The notes: generated by a model not told the origin, from the sequence alone. DNA of 64,000 bases from Alteripontixanthobacter maritimus (GCF_003340475.1 NZ_QBKA01000002.1:1931501-1995500); one strand, 5' to 3'; counted from the stretch's first letter, positions 52,623-62,731 are shown. A program made the numbers and translations.

Positions 52623-54158
52623 TCAGGCGGCGTGCTTCACTTTCCACTTCCGCCGTCCAAGGACCGCAACAGCAGCGGCGCCGAACAGCAGCATCATCGG
52701 CGGTGCCGGAACCGGCGTTCCGCCATTCGAGCTGGAGCTGGATGTCGAGCTGCTGGAACTGGAACTCGTGCTCGACGAGGTAGAGCTGGATGTCGAACTG
52801 CTCGTGCTGCTCGTCAAATTACCCGACGTGCTGGTGCTGGTCGACACGTTCCCGGAGGTCGAGGACGAGCTGGATACATTGCCCGAAGTCGAACTCGAAG
52901 TGGAACTCGACACATTCCCCGAACTGGAGCTGGACACATTACCGCTGCTGCTCGACGACACGTTACCAGAGGAGGAGGATCCGCCGGTCGAACTGGACAC
53001 ATTACCCGAGGACGACGAACCTCCCGACGAGCTGGACACGTTGCCCGAAGACGACGATCCACCGGTCGAGCTGGTGCTGGTCACGCCGCCGGTTGTGCTG
53101 GTGACGCCGCCGGTGCTGCTGGAGCTGGTCGAAGTCAGGCCGCCCGTGGTGCTGGACACACCGCCGGTCGAGGACGAGCTGCCACCAGTTGAGCTGGTCG
53201 ATGTAACGCCGCCGGTGGAAGAGGAGCTTCCACCTGTTGAACTGCCGCCCGTTGAACTGCCGCCCGTCGAACTTGTACTGGTCGAGGTGAGTCCGCCGGT
53301 GGAAGTTGATCCGCCGGTAGATGTCGATGTGAAACCACCGGTTGAAGTCGAACCTCCAGTGGATGTGAAGCCGCCCGTGGAACTGGAAGTGGAACCGCCG
53401 GTAGACGTAAATCCGCCGGTAGAACTGGAAGTCGAGCCACCATCGATATCTATATCAATCACGATGCCGCCATTGCTGCCGCCGTTGGAACCGCCGCTGC
53501 TGGTACTGGTGGATGTGCTCGAACCGCCAGTAGAGGTCGATCCGCCCGAGCTGGAAGTCGATCCATTCGAACTGGTGCCGCCACCTGAAGTCGTGGTGGT
53601 GCTGCTGACAACCACGCTGCCGCCGCTCGATCCACCGCCGCCGAAGAAGCCACCGAAGAACCCGCCGCCAAAGCCGCCACCCACGCCGCCGCTGCCGCCG
53701 ATTACGGTTGCACCGCCGCCACCACCGCCGCCGTTGAATACGGGTCCACCAGAAGGCAGATAGGCAGGCGCGGCCGCCACGGTAACCGTGGTCGCTCCGC
53801 GGGCGCCGTAATCGCAGATTTCGTTCGTCATCGTGGTGTTCGTCGCGCCCTGACGGTACCCGCCGCCAGCATAAGCCGCTCCGCTATTTGCGTAATCTGC
53901 ACCGAAGTCAGGCACGCATTCTTCCACGCGGCGTACGATGCGCCGCTTGCGCTTCACGGTTTTCGGGATGCGCCGGACCGCCTGCTTGGGCTGGGCCTTG
54001 ATGTATTTGACCGGCTGCGCCTTCACCGATTTGACGGACGTCTTGTAGGACGGGCTGTCCGTTACCGGAGTTTCTGCGACATGCACCGCGCCGCCTGCAA
54101 GCAGGGCGGTGCCTGCGGCTGTTGCGGACAATTTCGCCAGGACCAGTTTTACCGACAT
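52623..54158 (-). CDS. Ser/Thr/Gly-repeat surface protein with PEP-CTERM-like sorting tail
   Basis: The 511-residue protein has an N-terminal signal segment (MSVKLVLAKLSATAAGTALLAGGAVHVAE), a basic stretch at about 45-75 (KTVKRKRRIVRR), a Gly-rich part (about 130-180) and then about 300 residues made almost only of Ser, Thr and Gly (units such as STGGSTS, SSTGGVTS, SSSGNVSS). It ends NGGTPVPAPPMMLLFGAAAVAVLGRRKWKVK: a VPAPP motif, a hydrophobic helix and a basic end, which is the layout of PEP-CTERM exosortase substrates. It is probably exported, possibly glycosylated, and cell-surface or biofilm related. The repeat number is likely to vary between strains. Confidence 0.8.
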   Translation of the reverse strand: MSVKLVLAKLSATAAGTALLAGGAVHVAETPVTDSPSYKTSVKSVKAQPVKYIKAQPKQAVRRIPKTVKRKRRIVRRVEECVPDFGADYANSGAAYAGGGYRQGATNTTMTNEICDYGARGATTVTVAAAPAYLPSGGPVFNGGGGGGGATVIGGSGGVGGGFGGGFFGGFFGGGGSSGGSVVVSSTTTTSGGGTSSNGSTSSSGGSTSTGGSSTSTSTSSGGSNGGSNGGIVIDIDIDGGSTSSSTGGFTSTGGSTSSSTGGFTSTGGSTSTGGFTSTSTGGSTSTGGLTSTSTSSTGGSSTGGSSTGGSSSSTGGVTSTSSTGGSSSSTGGVSSTTGGLTSTSSSSTGGVTSTTGGVTSTSSTGGSSSSGNVSSSSGGSSSSGNVSSSTGGSSSSGNVSSSSSGNVSSSSSGNVSSSTSSSTSGNVSSSSSTSGNVSTSTSTSGNLTSSTSSSTSSSTSSSTSSSSSSSTSSSSSNGGTPVPAPPMMLLFGAAAVAVLGRRKWKVKHAA

Positions 54159-54375
54159 GAGAATGCTCTCTCGTTACCATCTCGGGGTGCTGGAGGCCGG
54201 CGGGTCCGGTCTCGGGCACTTCCCTCACATGTCTTGAAGCGCATTGACGGTTAAGGCGGCAATGCGATTAACCATCATAATGGCTGCCGGGAGCAATTTT
54301 TTGGGCGCGTGCCGGTACCGCACGGGTCAGTTGTCCCGTTATGGAACCGAAACCGGCGCAGACCTTGCCGCGAAA

Positions 54376-55416
54376 TTAAGGTTTCGCGTCGAACAGGCCG
54401 GTCTGGCCGACACCGCTTCCGGCGGGAGGCGGGGTCATTTCCAGGTGATTCCATGCCGCATCGTTGAGACAGCGACCCCGCGCAGTGCGGGCAACCAGAC
54501 CAAGCTGGATCAGGTACGGTTCGATCACTTCCTCAACCGTATCGCGCGGTTCCGACAATCCAGCAGCCAGTGTTTCCACGCCCACCGGCCCGCCCTTATA
54601 TATGGCCGCGATCATGGTGAGATAACGGCGATCCATCGCGTCGAGGCCCAGCCGGTCCACTTCCAGCCGGGTCAGCGCCTCGTCCGCAATGGCGGCGGTT
54701 ACCGTGCCGTCGCCCGCGACCTGCGCAAAATCCCGCACGCGGCGCATCAGGCGCCCGGCAACGCGCGGCGTGCCCCGTGACCGGCGGGCAATTTCGCGCG
54801 CACCGCCGGGCTCGATAGCCATACCCAGCAGATTGGCGCCGCGTGTAACGACGCTTTCCAGTTCCTCGACCGTGTAGAAATTAAGGCGCACCGGAATGCC
54901 GAACCGGTCGCGCAATGGCGTTGTCAGCAATCCCTGCCGGGTCGTGGCACCGACCAGCGTGAACGGCGGCAGGTCGATCCGCACGCTGCGCGCCGACGGC
55001 CCCTCCCCAATAATAATGTCGAGCGCACGGTCCTCCATCGCCGGATAGAGGATTTCCTCCACCACCGGATTGAGCCGGTGGATCTCGTCGATAAACAACA
55101 CGTCATTGGGTTCAAGATTGGTCAGCAGCGCGGCGAGATCACCCGCCTTGGCGATCACCGGCCCGGACGTGGCACGAAACCCGACGCCCAGTTCCTTCGC
55201 CACGATCTGCGCCAAAGTGGTCTTGCCCAGCCCTGGCGGCCCGAAGAACAGCACATGGTCCATGGCCTCGCCGCGCTTGCTGGCAGCTTCCACAAACACC
55301 CGCAAATTTTCCCGCGCCGCCTCCTGACCCACGAATTCGCGCAGGGATTTGGGACGCAGCGCCGCGTCCGGGTCTTCCGGCTGACGGTCGGGGGTATGGA
55401 TCGGGGCGTCGGTCAT
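54376..55416 (-). CDS. ruvB: Holliday junction branch migration DNA helicase RuvB
   Basis: A 346-residue AAA+ motor that drives branch migration with RuvA. It has [26 protein letters not shown], Walker [10 protein letters not shown] at 59-67, Walker [11 protein letters not shown] and the C-terminal winged helix with [17 protein letters not shown]. Length and segments fit the family. It lies downstream of ruvA on the same strand with 85 bp between them that contains a REP-like half palindrome. ruvC is not in the window. Confidence 0.97.
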   Translation of the reverse strand: MTDAPIHTPDRQPEDPDAALRPKSLREFVGQEAARENLRVFVEAASKRGEAMDHVLFFGPPGLGKTTLAQIVAKELGVGFRATSGPVIAKAGDLAALLTNLEPNDVLFIDEIHRLNPVVEEILYPAMEDRALDIIIGEGPSARSVRIDLPPFTLVGATTRQGLLTTPLRDRFGIPVRLNFYTVEELESVVTRGANLLGMAIEPGGAREIARRSRGTPRVAGRLMRRVRDFAQVAGDGTVTAAIADEALTRLEVDRLGLDAMDRRYLTMIAAIYKGGPVGVETLAAGLSEPRDTVEEVIEPYLIQLGLVARTARGRCLNDAAWNHLEMTPPPAGSGVGQTGLFDAKP

Positions 55417-55431
55417 GAACCTACCCGCAAT

Positions 55432-55463
55432 TCGTCATGCCGAATTTGTTTCAGCATCCACTC
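55432..55463. repeat. REP-like half palindrome between ruvA and ruvB
   Basis: TTCGTCATGCCGAATTTGTT followed by TCAGCATCCACT resembles one arm of the frequent alphaproteobacterial repeat CGTCATGCTGAACTTG-TTTCAGCATCC. The GTCATGC/TCAGCAT parts give a small hairpin. It fills most of the ruvA-ruvB gap; no second arm was found. Confidence 0.65.
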
Positions 55464-55501
55464 ATCCGTTGTTACTTGAGCGCAAAATTCTGGCGCTGCC
55501 G

Positions 55502-56107
55502 TCATCCCGCCGCCCTCTTCAACGCCAGTCCGATCAGCGCGCTTTCGCTTGCGCCTTCGCCAAGTTCCTCCTGCGCCAGAGCCACGGCGCGCGCGGCAAC
55601 CGCCGGCTTGAAGCCGAGGTTCTCCAACGCCGACACCGCGTCCGCCCCCACCCCGCCAGCAGGTGCCGCGACGGCCGAACCCGGCCCGCCGGTGCCGCCC
55701 GCCATCCCGCCAGCCTTGTCCTTCAATTCGTTGACGATGCGCCCGGCCAGTTTCGGTCCGACCCCGTTTGCGCGCGCTACGGTCGCCGCGTCGCCGCCCG
55801 CGCAGGCCGCCTGCAATTCGGCCGCGGACAGGGTCGACAGGATCGCCAGCGCGACCTTGCTGCCCACGCCCTGCACGCCTGTGAGCACGCGGAACCAGTC
55901 GCGCTCTGCGCCGTCGGCAAACCCGAGCAGGCGCATGTCGTTCTCGCTCACTTGCAGGTCGGTGTAGAGCTGGCACGCCTCCCCCACCTCGCCCAATGCG
56001 GTCAGCGTCTTTGTGGAACAATGCACCAGATAGCCGACGCCCGCGACGTCGATCACCGCCCAGTCCGCGCCAGTTTCGTCCAGCCTGCCCGATAGCTTTG
56101 CAATCAT
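55502..56107 (-). CDS. ruvA: Holliday junction branch migration protein RuvA
   Basis: The 201-residue DNA-binding partner of RuvB. It has the OB-fold start [31 protein letters not shown], the helix-hairpin-helix regions ([38 protein letters not shown]) and the C-terminal domain III ([20 protein letters not shown]) linked by a Gly/Ala-rich stretch. The frame is open to 56464, but the ATG at 56107 gives the canonical N-terminus. It is divergent from aroC with 76 bp between starts. Confidence 0.96.
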   Translation of the reverse strand: MIAKLSGRLDETGADWAVIDVAGVGYLVHCSTKTLTALGEVGEACQLYTDLQVSENDMRLLGFADGAERDWFRVLTGVQGVGSKVALAILSTLSAAELQAACAGGDAATVARANGVGPKLAGRIVNELKDKAGGMAGGTGGPGSAVAAPAGGVGADAVSALENLGFKPAVAARAVALAQEELGEGASESALIGLALKRAAG

Positions 56108-56183
56108 GGTTTGTTCCATGCGGCAAACAGATGCGGATGGCCAGAGCCTCGACACGAACGGTTCAGCCATTAAGACACAGCTC

Positions 56184-57278
56184 ATGAGCCACAACACTTT
56201 CGGGCGCGTGCTGCGCTTTACGACATGGGGCGAAAGCCACGGGCCGGCGCTGGGCGCAGTGCTGGACGGGTGCCCGCCGGGACTGCTGTTGGACGAGGCC
56301 GCGATCCAGCCGTTTCTCGATGCGCGCAAGCCCGGCCAGAACAAGTTCACCACCCAGCGCAAGGAACCCGACCAGGTCCGCATCCTGTCCGGCACCTTCG
56401 CCGAACAGGACGGTGAGACACCGCGCACTACCGGCACACCCATCTCCCTGATGATCGAAAACATGGACCAGCGATCGAAGGATTATTCTGAAGTCGCCAA
56501 GTCCTATCGCCCCGGTCATGCCGATTATGCCTATGACGCGAAATACGGCTTTCGCGATTATCGCGGCGGTGGCCGGTCGAGCGCGCGGGAAACGGCCGCA
56601 CGAGTGGCAGCTGGCGCGATTGCGCGGCTGGTTATCCCCGAGGTCACGCTAATTGCCTATGTCTGCGAGTTGGGCGGCGACCGGATCGATCCGGCTAATT
56701 TCGACGCCAGTGAGATCGCCAACAATCCGTTCTGGAGCCCCGACGCCGACGCCGCGAAACGGTGGGAGGTGCTGGTGGATGAGGCACGAAAGGCCGGATC
56801 ATCGCTTGGCGCGGTGGTCGAATGCCGGGCGACCGGTGTGCCGGCGGGATGGGGCGCGCCGATCTATGCGAAACTCGACGCAGATCTTGCCGCCGCCATG
56901 ATGTCGATCAACGCAGTAAAAGGCGTGGAAATCGGTGACGGGTTTGCCGCGTCACGCCTTTCTGGCGAACAGAATGCCGATCCGATGCGCCCCGGCGATA
57001 ACAGCGATGCGCCGGAGTTCGCGGCCAACCATGCGGGCGGCATTGCGGGCGGCATCAGCACCGGCCAGCCGGTGGTTTTGCGCGTGGCGTTCAAGCCGAC
57101 CAGTTCCATCCTGACTCCGGTGGAGACGATCACGCGCGACGGTGCAGCGGCAGAAATACGCACAAAGGGCCGCCACGACCCATGCGTCGGTATTCGCGGA
57201 ACGCCGGTGGTGGAAGCGATGATGGCTCTGGTGCTGGCGGACCACAAGATGCTTCACAGGGCCCAGTGCGGCGGCTGA
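56184..57278 (+). CDS. aroC: Chorismate synthase
   Basis: This 364-residue FMN-dependent enzyme converts EPSP to chorismate, the last step of the shikimate pathway. The N-terminus [20 protein letters not shown] is canonical, followed by [56 protein letters not shown] and [22 protein letters not shown]. The ATG at 56184 is preferred over 56106 for this reason. It is the gene before the ahpC-ahpF-katG block, separated by 151 bp. Confidence 0.97.
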   Translation: MSHNTFGRVLRFTTWGESHGPALGAVLDGCPPGLLLDEAAIQPFLDARKPGQNKFTTQRKEPDQVRILSGTFAEQDGETPRTTGTPISLMIENMDQRSKDYSEVAKSYRPGHADYAYDAKYGFRDYRGGGRSSARETAARVAAGAIARLVIPEVTLIAYVCELGGDRIDPANFDASEIANNPFWSPDADAAKRWEVLVDEARKAGSSLGAVVECRATGVPAGWGAPIYAKLDADLAAAMMSINAVKGVEIGDGFAASRLSGEQNADPMRPGDNSDAPEFAANHAGGIAGGISTGQPVVLRVAFKPTSSILTPVETITRDGAAAEIRTKGRHDPCVGIRGTPVVEAMMALVLADHKMLHRAQCGG

Positions 57279-57319
57279 TAAACTCCCATCGATCGGTGCA
57301 TAAAGTTCCCAATTTTCGT

Positions 57320-57345
57320 GATTGAGTTTTCCGATGGTTACAATC
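57320..57345. promoter_or_regulatory. Candidate regulatory dyad upstream of ahpC
   Basis: GATTG and CAATC arms separated by 16 bp in the 151-bp aroC-ahpC gap. A peroxide-responsive regulator such as OxyR is expected to act here, but the sequence does not match its full consensus and no oxyR gene is present in the window. Confidence 0.25.
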
Positions 57346-57429
57346 GCAACAAAGCCCTTTGTTGCAGCGCAGCATTGCTTATGTGGAGCTGGAACACTCA
57401 CCCTATCATAACAAGGACACGACACCGTC

Positions 57430-57996
57430 ATGGGTATTATCGGCAGCACATTGAAGCCATTCGAAGCCACCGCATTCCAAGCCGACAAGGATTTTTTCCA
57501 GGTCACCGACGAGGATGTGAAGGGCAAATGGGCGGTGTTCTTCTTCTATCCCGCTGATTTCACCTTCGTCTGCCCCACCGAACTGGAAGATCTGGGCGAA
57601 CATTACGAGCAGCTGCAGAAGCTGGATGTGGATGTTTACGGCGTCAGCACCGACACGCATTTCAGCCACAAGGCTTGGCACGACACGTCGGAGCGGATCG
57701 GCAAGCTGAAATTCGCGTTCCTGGGTGACCAGCTTCACACATTGGCGCGCAACTTCAACGTGCTACGCGAAGATTCCGGCCTGGCCGATCGCGCCACCTT
57801 CGTAATTGATCCCGACGGCGTGATCCAGCTGATGGAACAGACCTGCGAAGGTGTTGGCCGCAATGCCAACGAGCTGGTCCGCAAGATCCGCGCCGCGCAA
57901 TATGTCCGCGCCAACCCTGGTGAAGTGTGCCCGGCGGCTTGGGAAGAAGGCAGCGACACCCTGTCACCTTCGCTCGACCTCGTCGGCAAGATCTAA
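57430..57996 (+). CDS. ahpC: Alkyl hydroperoxide reductase subunit C (2-Cys peroxiredoxin)
   Basis: A 188-residue peroxiredoxin that reduces hydrogen peroxide and alkyl peroxides. The peroxidatic Cys48 is in TFVCPTE and the resolving Cys167 in GEVCPAAW. The N-terminus [22 protein letters not shown] and the length match AhpC. It is reduced by AhpF, encoded 87 bp downstream on the same strand. The two are probably cotranscribed, with a strong hairpin between them that may set the ratio of the two products. Confidence 0.97.
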   Translation: MGIIGSTLKPFEATAFQADKDFFQVTDEDVKGKWAVFFFYPADFTFVCPTELEDLGEHYEQLQKLDVDVYGVSTDTHFSHKAWHDTSERIGKLKFAFLGDQLHTLARNFNVLREDSGLADRATFVIDPDGVIQLMEQTCEGVGRNANELVRKIRAAQYVRANPGEVCPAAWEEGSDTLSPSLDLVGKI

Positions 57997-58019
57997 GCGC
58001 AAGTCACTGAACTGAACAT

Positions 58020-58045
58020 CGGGGCGGCTGCATTTAGCCGCCCCG
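58020..58045 (+). other. Perfect hairpin between ahpC and ahpF
   Basis: CGGGGCGGCT and AGCCGCCCCG form a 10-bp perfect stem with a 6-nt loop. No T run follows, so it is unlikely to be a full terminator; it may protect the ahpC message or reduce transcription into ahpF. Confidence 0.72.
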
Positions 58046-58083
58046 ACTCCATCCAGAATAGCGAATTATTCGAAGGTTTTCCC

Positions 58084-59673
58084 ATGCTCGATTCCGCCAC
58101 GCAGCAGCAACTCAAGACCTATCTTGCAAATTTGCGGGAGCCTGTGGAACTGGTCGCGTCGCTGGGCGACGGACCGAAATCCGATCAGACGCGCGAGTTG
58201 CTGGCCGAAATCGCCGAACTGCACGAGATGGTCTCGGCCCGGTTCGACGGAGAGGATGCGCGCAAGCCCAGCTTTTCCATCACGCGGGCATCCGACCACA
58301 CCCGGTCGGTCCGCTTTGCCGGTTTGCCGATGGGGCATGAATTCACTTCGCTGGTGCTGGCGCTGCTGTGGGCCGGCGGCCATCCGCCGAAGGTCGATGT
58401 GGAATTGATCGAACAGGCGCGTGAGCTGACGGGCGACCACACGTTCGAAATGTATTTCTCGCTGAGTTGTCACAATTGCCCCGACGTCGTGCAAGCGCTG
58501 ACCCTGCTGGCGATGGAAAACCCCGATTTCAGCGCGACGCTGATCGAAGGTGGCACGTTTCAGGAAGAAGTCGACAGCCGCGATGTGATGGCGGTGCCAG
58601 CCACGTTCCTCAACGATGCGCCGTTCTATAATGGCAAGCTGACACTTGCCGAGGTTCTGGCCAAGCTGGACAGCGGTGCGGACGAGAAGGCCGCGGCGAA
58701 GCTCGATGCGCTCGATCCGTTCGAAGTGCTGGTTATCGGCGGCGGGCCATCGGGCGTTGCGGCGTCGGTATACACTGCACGCAAGGGCTTTCGTACCGGC
58801 ATCGCGGCGCAGCGTTTCGGCGGGCAGTTGAACGATACGCTGGGGATCGAGAACCTGCCGGGTACGCTTTATACCGAAGGCCCGAAACTGGCGGACGAAT
58901 TGCGCCGGCAGGTCAGCGACAACACGATCGAACTGCTGGACATGACCGATGCACGCCGACTCCTTCCAGCTACCGGAGCGGGCGGGATGCACCGTGTCGA
59001 GATGACGAACGGTGCCACGCTGGAATCCCGCGCCCTGGTTCTGGCAACCGGTGCCCGCTGGCGCTCCCTCGGCGTTCCGGGCGAGGAAGAGTACCGCAAC
59101 AAAGGCGTCGCCTATTGCCCGCACTGCGACGGGCCGCTGTTCAAGGGCAAGGATATCGCGGTCGTCGGGGGCGGCAATTCCGGCGTCGAGGCGGCCATCG
59201 ACCTTGCCAATATCGTGCGCCATGTGACACTGATCGAATATGACGACCAGCTTCGCGCGGACGAGGTCCTCCAGCGCAAACTGCGCAGCTTCGCCAACGT
59301 TACCGTGCTGACATCTGCCAAGACCACTGCGATCGAAGGCGACGGTAACCGCATGTCAGGGCTAGCTTACGAAGACCGCGAGACCGGTGACACGCATAGG
59401 CTGGACGTGGCCGGGGCGTTCATTCAGATCGGCCTGGTCCCCAACACCGATTGGCTCAAGAACAGCCCGCTTGCGCTTTCGCAATTCGGCGAGATCGAGA
59501 TCGACGGCAACGGAGCGACCAACTTGCCCGGCGTATTTGCATCGGGCGACTGCACCACTACGCCGTACAAGCAGATCGTGGTGGCCATGGGTGAAGGATC
59601 GAAGGCTGCCTTGTCCGCCTTCGATTACCTCATCCGTACCGAACCGGCGGATGAAATCGCGCAGGCTGCCTGA
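58084..59673 (+). CDS. ahpF: Alkyl hydroperoxide reductase subunit F
   Basis: A 529-residue flavoprotein that passes electrons from NADH to AhpC. The N-terminal double-thioredoxin-like domain has CHNC at 129-132; the thioredoxin-reductase part has the FAD motif VLVIGGGPSGVAASVYTARKG, the redox CPHC in GVAYCPHCDGPLF, a second Rossmann motif AVVGGGNSGVEAAIDLA and the C-terminal GVFASGDCTTTPYKQI. All redox cysteines are present. It is the second gene of the peroxide block. Confidence 0.97.
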   Translation: MLDSATQQQLKTYLANLREPVELVASLGDGPKSDQTRELLAEIAELHEMVSARFDGEDARKPSFSITRASDHTRSVRFAGLPMGHEFTSLVLALLWAGGHPPKVDVELIEQARELTGDHTFEMYFSLSCHNCPDVVQALTLLAMENPDFSATLIEGGTFQEEVDSRDVMAVPATFLNDAPFYNGKLTLAEVLAKLDSGADEKAAAKLDALDPFEVLVIGGGPSGVAASVYTARKGFRTGIAAQRFGGQLNDTLGIENLPGTLYTEGPKLADELRRQVSDNTIELLDMTDARRLLPATGAGGMHRVEMTNGATLESRALVLATGARWRSLGVPGEEEYRNKGVAYCPHCDGPLFKGKDIAVVGGGNSGVEAAIDLANIVRHVTLIEYDDQLRADEVLQRKLRSFANVTVLTSAKTTAIEGDGNRMSGLAYEDRETGDTHRLDVAGAFIQIGLVPNTDWLKNSPLALSQFGEIEIDGNGATNLPGVFASGDCTTTPYKQIVVAMGEGSKAALSAFDYLIRTEPADEIAQAA

Positions 59674-59723
59674 CGCGGCGCAATGCCGCCGCTGGATAAT
59701 TACGGAAACGATTAAGAACACCG

Positions 59724-59744
59724 GATTAATCGATTGGACTAATC
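59724..59744. promoter_or_regulatory. Candidate regulatory dyad upstream of katG
   Basis: GATTA and TAATC arms separated by 11 bp, overlapping a second small dyad GACT-AATC-AGTC. It lies 54 bp before the katG ATG in the 125-bp ahpF-katG gap. It is a possible site for a peroxide regulator; the identity is not determined. Confidence 0.35.
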
Positions 59745-59798
59745 AGTCGATCGTACTCCATAAGGCCGAGCATAAACGCTAACTTTGGAGACTCGATC

Positions 59799-62003
59799 AT
59801 GGATGCTGAAACTGGTTCAATTTCTGGCGGCGGCTGCCCTTTCTCCGGCAATGATGGCGGCGTGCGCGCGCTGCTGGGCCGGACCAACCGCGACTGGTGG
59901 CCCGATGCGCTGCAGCTCGAAATCCTGACGCAGAACGGTGCCTCGCCCGATCCGATGGGAGAAGATTTCGATTACGCCGAGGCGTTCAATGCGCTCGATT
60001 ATACCGCGTTGAAGGAAGATTTGAAGGCGCTGATGACCGACAGTCAGCCTTGGTGGCCGGCAGATTACGGTCACTACGGCCCCTTCTTCATCCGCATGGC
60101 ATGGCACGCGGCCGGCACATACCGCACCGGCGACGGGCGCGGCGGGTCCAGTAGCGGGCAGCAGCGTTTCGCCCCGCTCAACAGCTGGCCCGACAACGGC
60201 AATCTGGACAAGGCGCGCCGCCTGCTCTGGCCGATCAAGCAGAAATACGGCAAGCATATCAGCTGGGCCGACCTGTTCATCCTGACCGGCAATGTCGCCA
60301 TCGAATCGATGGGCGGCCCGGTGTTCGGCTTCGGCGGCGGGCGCAAGGACGTCTACGCGCCCGAAACGGACGTGTATTGGGGTACGGAAGAGAAGTGGAT
60401 CGATGAAGGCGCCGAAACGCGCATCGTCGAGGAAGAAGGGCGCGCTCTGGAAAACCCGCTTGCCGCAATTCAGATGGGCCTGATCTACGTCAATCCGGAA
60501 GGTCCGGGCGGCAATCCCGACCCGCTGCAATCGGCACGCGACATGCGCGAGACATTCGGGCGCATGGCGATGAACGACGAAGAAACCGTGGCGCTGACCG
60601 CCGGTGGCCACGCCTTCGGCAAGGCGCATGGCGCGGTGCCGGTCGACAATATGAGCGGCAGCCCGGAATCCGAAGCCGGCAACATGCACATGATGGGCTT
60701 CGGCTGGACGTCCGACCCTGAGGAAATCGGCAAGGGTCACATCACCACTTCGGGCATTGAAGGCGCCTGGACACCCAACCCAACGCAATGGGGCGGCGAT
60801 TATTTCCGGCTGTTGTTCAAATATGACTACGAACTGGTCAGGTCGCCCGCCGGTGCGCAGCAATGGCAGCCGGTAAATGCGGAGGAAGCCGACATGGCGC
60901 CCGACGCTCGCGACCCTTCCAAGAAGGTGCCGACCATGATGACCACCGCCGACATGGCGCTGAAGATGGACCCGGCGTACCGGAAAATTTCCGAACGCTT
61001 CCGCGACGATCAGGCTGCGCTCGACGATGCTTTCGCCCGCGCATGGTTCAAGCTGTGCCACCGCGATATGGGTCCCAAGTCCCGCTATCTCGGCCCGGAA
61101 GTGCCGGCCGAAGATCTGATCTGGCAGGATCCGGTACCCGAAGGCTCGGTGCCGTCGGACAGTGTGGTATCGGAGTTCACCTCGAAAATCCTCGATAGCG
61201 GGCTGTCGGTGCGCGAACTGGTGAAGGCCGCGTGGGCATCCGCCAGTACGTACCGCCAGTCGGACCGCCGCGGTGGGTCCAACGGTGCGCGTATTCGGCT
61301 TGCCCCGCAGAAGGACTGGAAGGTCAACGATCCCGAAGAGCTGTCGAAAGTTCTGAGTAAGATCGATGAGCTGCGCGGCGATATCTCGATGGCGGATGCT
61401 ATCGTGCTTGCCGGGACCGCAGCGGTCGAAAAAGCGGCGAAGGATGGTGGGTTCGACGTGAAAGCCGATCTCAAGCTTGGCCGCGGTGATGCGAGCGAAG
61501 CGCAGACCGATGCCGAAAGCTTCGAACCGCTGGAACCGTTCGCCGACGGCTTCCGCAACTATCTGCAAACCAAGGCCAGCATCAAGACCGAGGATATCCT
61601 GATCGACCGGGCAAGCCTGCTAGGCCTGTCGATCCCGGAAATGACCGTGCTGGTTGGCGGGCTGCGCGCGTTGGGTGCGGTCAGCAAACATGCCAAACAC
61701 GGTTACGATATCGGCGTGCTGACAGATCGCCCGGGTGTGCTCAGCAACGACTTCTTCGTCAACCTGCTGGAAATGGGTGTGATGTGGGAAGTGGTCGATG
61801 AGAGCGGCGACGAGGAATTCGTCGGCAAGGATCGCTCGACTGGCGAGACGAAATGGAACGCGACGCGTACGGACCTTGTCTTCGGCTCCAATTCGCAATT
61901 GCGCTCGGTTGCCGAAGTCTATGCCGAAAACGGCAACGAACAGAAATTCGCTGCCGACTTCGTCAAGGCGTGGACCAAGGTGATGAACGCCAACTTCGCC
62001 TGA
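59799..62003 (+). CDS. katG: Catalase-peroxidase
   Basis: This 734-residue bifunctional heme enzyme has two tandem peroxidase-like halves. The distal site Arg99-Trp102-His103 is in [11 protein letters not shown]; the proximal His271 is in [14 protein letters not shown]. The Trp102-Tyr230-Met256 residues of the catalatic adduct are all present with the usual spacing ([18 protein letters not shown]). The second half (about 430-734) lacks heme ligation, as normal. TTGGAG precedes the ATG at 59799. A strong terminator follows. With ahpC and ahpF it forms a peroxide-defence block. Confidence 0.97.
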   Translation: MDAETGSISGGGCPFSGNDGGVRALLGRTNRDWWPDALQLEILTQNGASPDPMGEDFDYAEAFNALDYTALKEDLKALMTDSQPWWPADYGHYGPFFIRMAWHAAGTYRTGDGRGGSSSGQQRFAPLNSWPDNGNLDKARRLLWPIKQKYGKHISWADLFILTGNVAIESMGGPVFGFGGGRKDVYAPETDVYWGTEEKWIDEGAETRIVEEEGRALENPLAAIQMGLIYVNPEGPGGNPDPLQSARDMRETFGRMAMNDEETVALTAGGHAFGKAHGAVPVDNMSGSPESEAGNMHMMGFGWTSDPEEIGKGHITTSGIEGAWTPNPTQWGGDYFRLLFKYDYELVRSPAGAQQWQPVNAEEADMAPDARDPSKKVPTMMTTADMALKMDPAYRKISERFRDDQAALDDAFARAWFKLCHRDMGPKSRYLGPEVPAEDLIWQDPVPEGSVPSDSVVSEFTSKILDSGLSVRELVKAAWASASTYRQSDRRGGSNGARIRLAPQKDWKVNDPEELSKVLSKIDELRGDISMADAIVLAGTAAVEKAAKDGGFDVKADLKLGRGDASEAQTDAESFEPLEPFADGFRNYLQTKASIKTEDILIDRASLLGLSIPEMTVLVGGLRALGAVSKHAKHGYDIGVLTDRPGVLSNDFFVNLLEMGVMWEVVDESGDEEFVGKDRSTGETKWNATRTDLVFGSNSQLRSVAEVYAENGNEQKFAADFVKAWTKVMNANFA

Positions 62004-62024
62004 GCCTGGCTTTAGCGAGATACG

Positions 62025-62061
62025 AAAGGGCGGCGCTTCCACCAAGAAGCGCCGCCCTTTT
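62025..62061. terminator. Intrinsic terminator after katG
   Basis: AAAGGGCGGCGCTTC pairs with GAAGCGCCGCCCTTT around a 7-nt loop, ending in TTTTCATT. It lies 22 bp after the katG stop and 14 bp before the convergent Smr gene stop, so it may serve both. Confidence 0.87.
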
Positions 62062-62074
62062 CATTGTAATGTGT

Positions 62075-62731
62075 TCAACGGCGCAGGACGAGGTATAGCG
62101 CGCCGTCCCCGCCATGGCGGCGATGCGCCTTGCGGATGGCAGCGATCGACCCGCCATGTTCGCTCGCCGCAAGCCAGTCGAAAATCTTGGCACGAATGGC
62201 CCCGCGTTTTGTCCCCCTGTCGGCGGCATCAACCGGGCGCTCCTTGCCGGTCACCACCAACACCACCCGCGCCCCCATTGCTTGCGCCTGCGCCATGCCG
62301 TCCATCAATCTGTGGTAAGCTGCGTCGAGGCCGTGCCCATGCAGGTCGAGCGAGAAATCCGGCGCGACATCGCCGGCTTTCAAGCGGCGGTCCCAATGGC
62401 CGTCCAGCGAACCACCGCTGGGCGCTCGCGGGCGAGTAACACGAACCGGAGCCTCGCGTGCAGGCGCAGGAGCACTGCGATGCGCTTCCATCGCCGCATT
62501 GAAGGCCTGCCGATCGAGGCGTGGCGGTTGCGACGCTGTGGGTTTTGCCGGCGCAGGCGTGGGAGCGGGGGCAGGTTTGACAATGTTGGCTTTCGGGTCG
62601 GCGCCCCGTTTCGCTCGGGTTATCTGTGTGAAATCCGTCGGGTCTAAAGGTGCCACCGTATCGGCAAGCGCTTCCCATGCGCGCGCTTCATCGTCGGTCA
62701 GGCCGCGAGGCGTGCGGCGCTGCTGGATCAT
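62075..62731 (-). CDS. Smr-domain protein (MutS2-type endonuclease domain)
   Basis: The 218-residue protein has a Pro/Ala-rich N-terminal part (about 1-120) and a C-terminal Smr domain starting FSLDLHGHGLDAAYHRLMDGM, with LVVTGKERP and GTKRGAIRAKIFDWL; the LDxHG and TGxG-like elements are the nuclease/nucleic-acid-binding signature. Small Smr proteins act on DNA or RNA; the target is not known. The ATG at 62731 overlaps the mltA stop by 4 bp (ATGA), the gene order seen in related genomes. The frame is open further upstream inside mltA, but that part is not used. Confidence 0.9.
   Translation of the reverse strand: MIQQRRTPRGLTDDEARAWEALADTVAPLDPTDFTQITRAKRGADPKANIVKPAPAPTPAPAKPTASQPPRLDRQAFNAAMEAHRSAPAPAREAPVRVTRPRAPSGGSLDGHWDRRLKAGDVAPDFSLDLHGHGLDAAYHRLMDGMAQAQAMGARVVLVVTGKERPVDAADRGTKRGAIRAKIFDWLAASEHGGSIAAIRKAHRRHGGDGALYLVLRR

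Noticed and set aside
52740-53580. Regular short repeats that could suggest a CRISPR array
   Set aside because: The repeats are codon-phased, vary in length and encode Ser/Gly/Thr units; there are no constant repeat-spacer units and no cas genes.
52768-53763. Plus-strand open frame of 331 codons rich in Glu, Leu, Pro and Val, opposite the Ser/Gly-rich gene
   Set aside because: It is the antisense reading of the Ser/Thr/Gly repeats; it has no ribosome site, no signal or domain, and the minus-strand gene has a signal peptide, sorting tail and terminator.
57279-57429. Canonical OxyR site before ahpC
   Set aside because: No ATAG-type half sites with the required spacing could be fitted; only a weak dyad remains, listed at low confidence.
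59817-61568. Minus-strand open frame of 583 codons
   Set aside because: Antisense to katG, whose catalytic residues are all in place; no homology recognisable in the antisense product.
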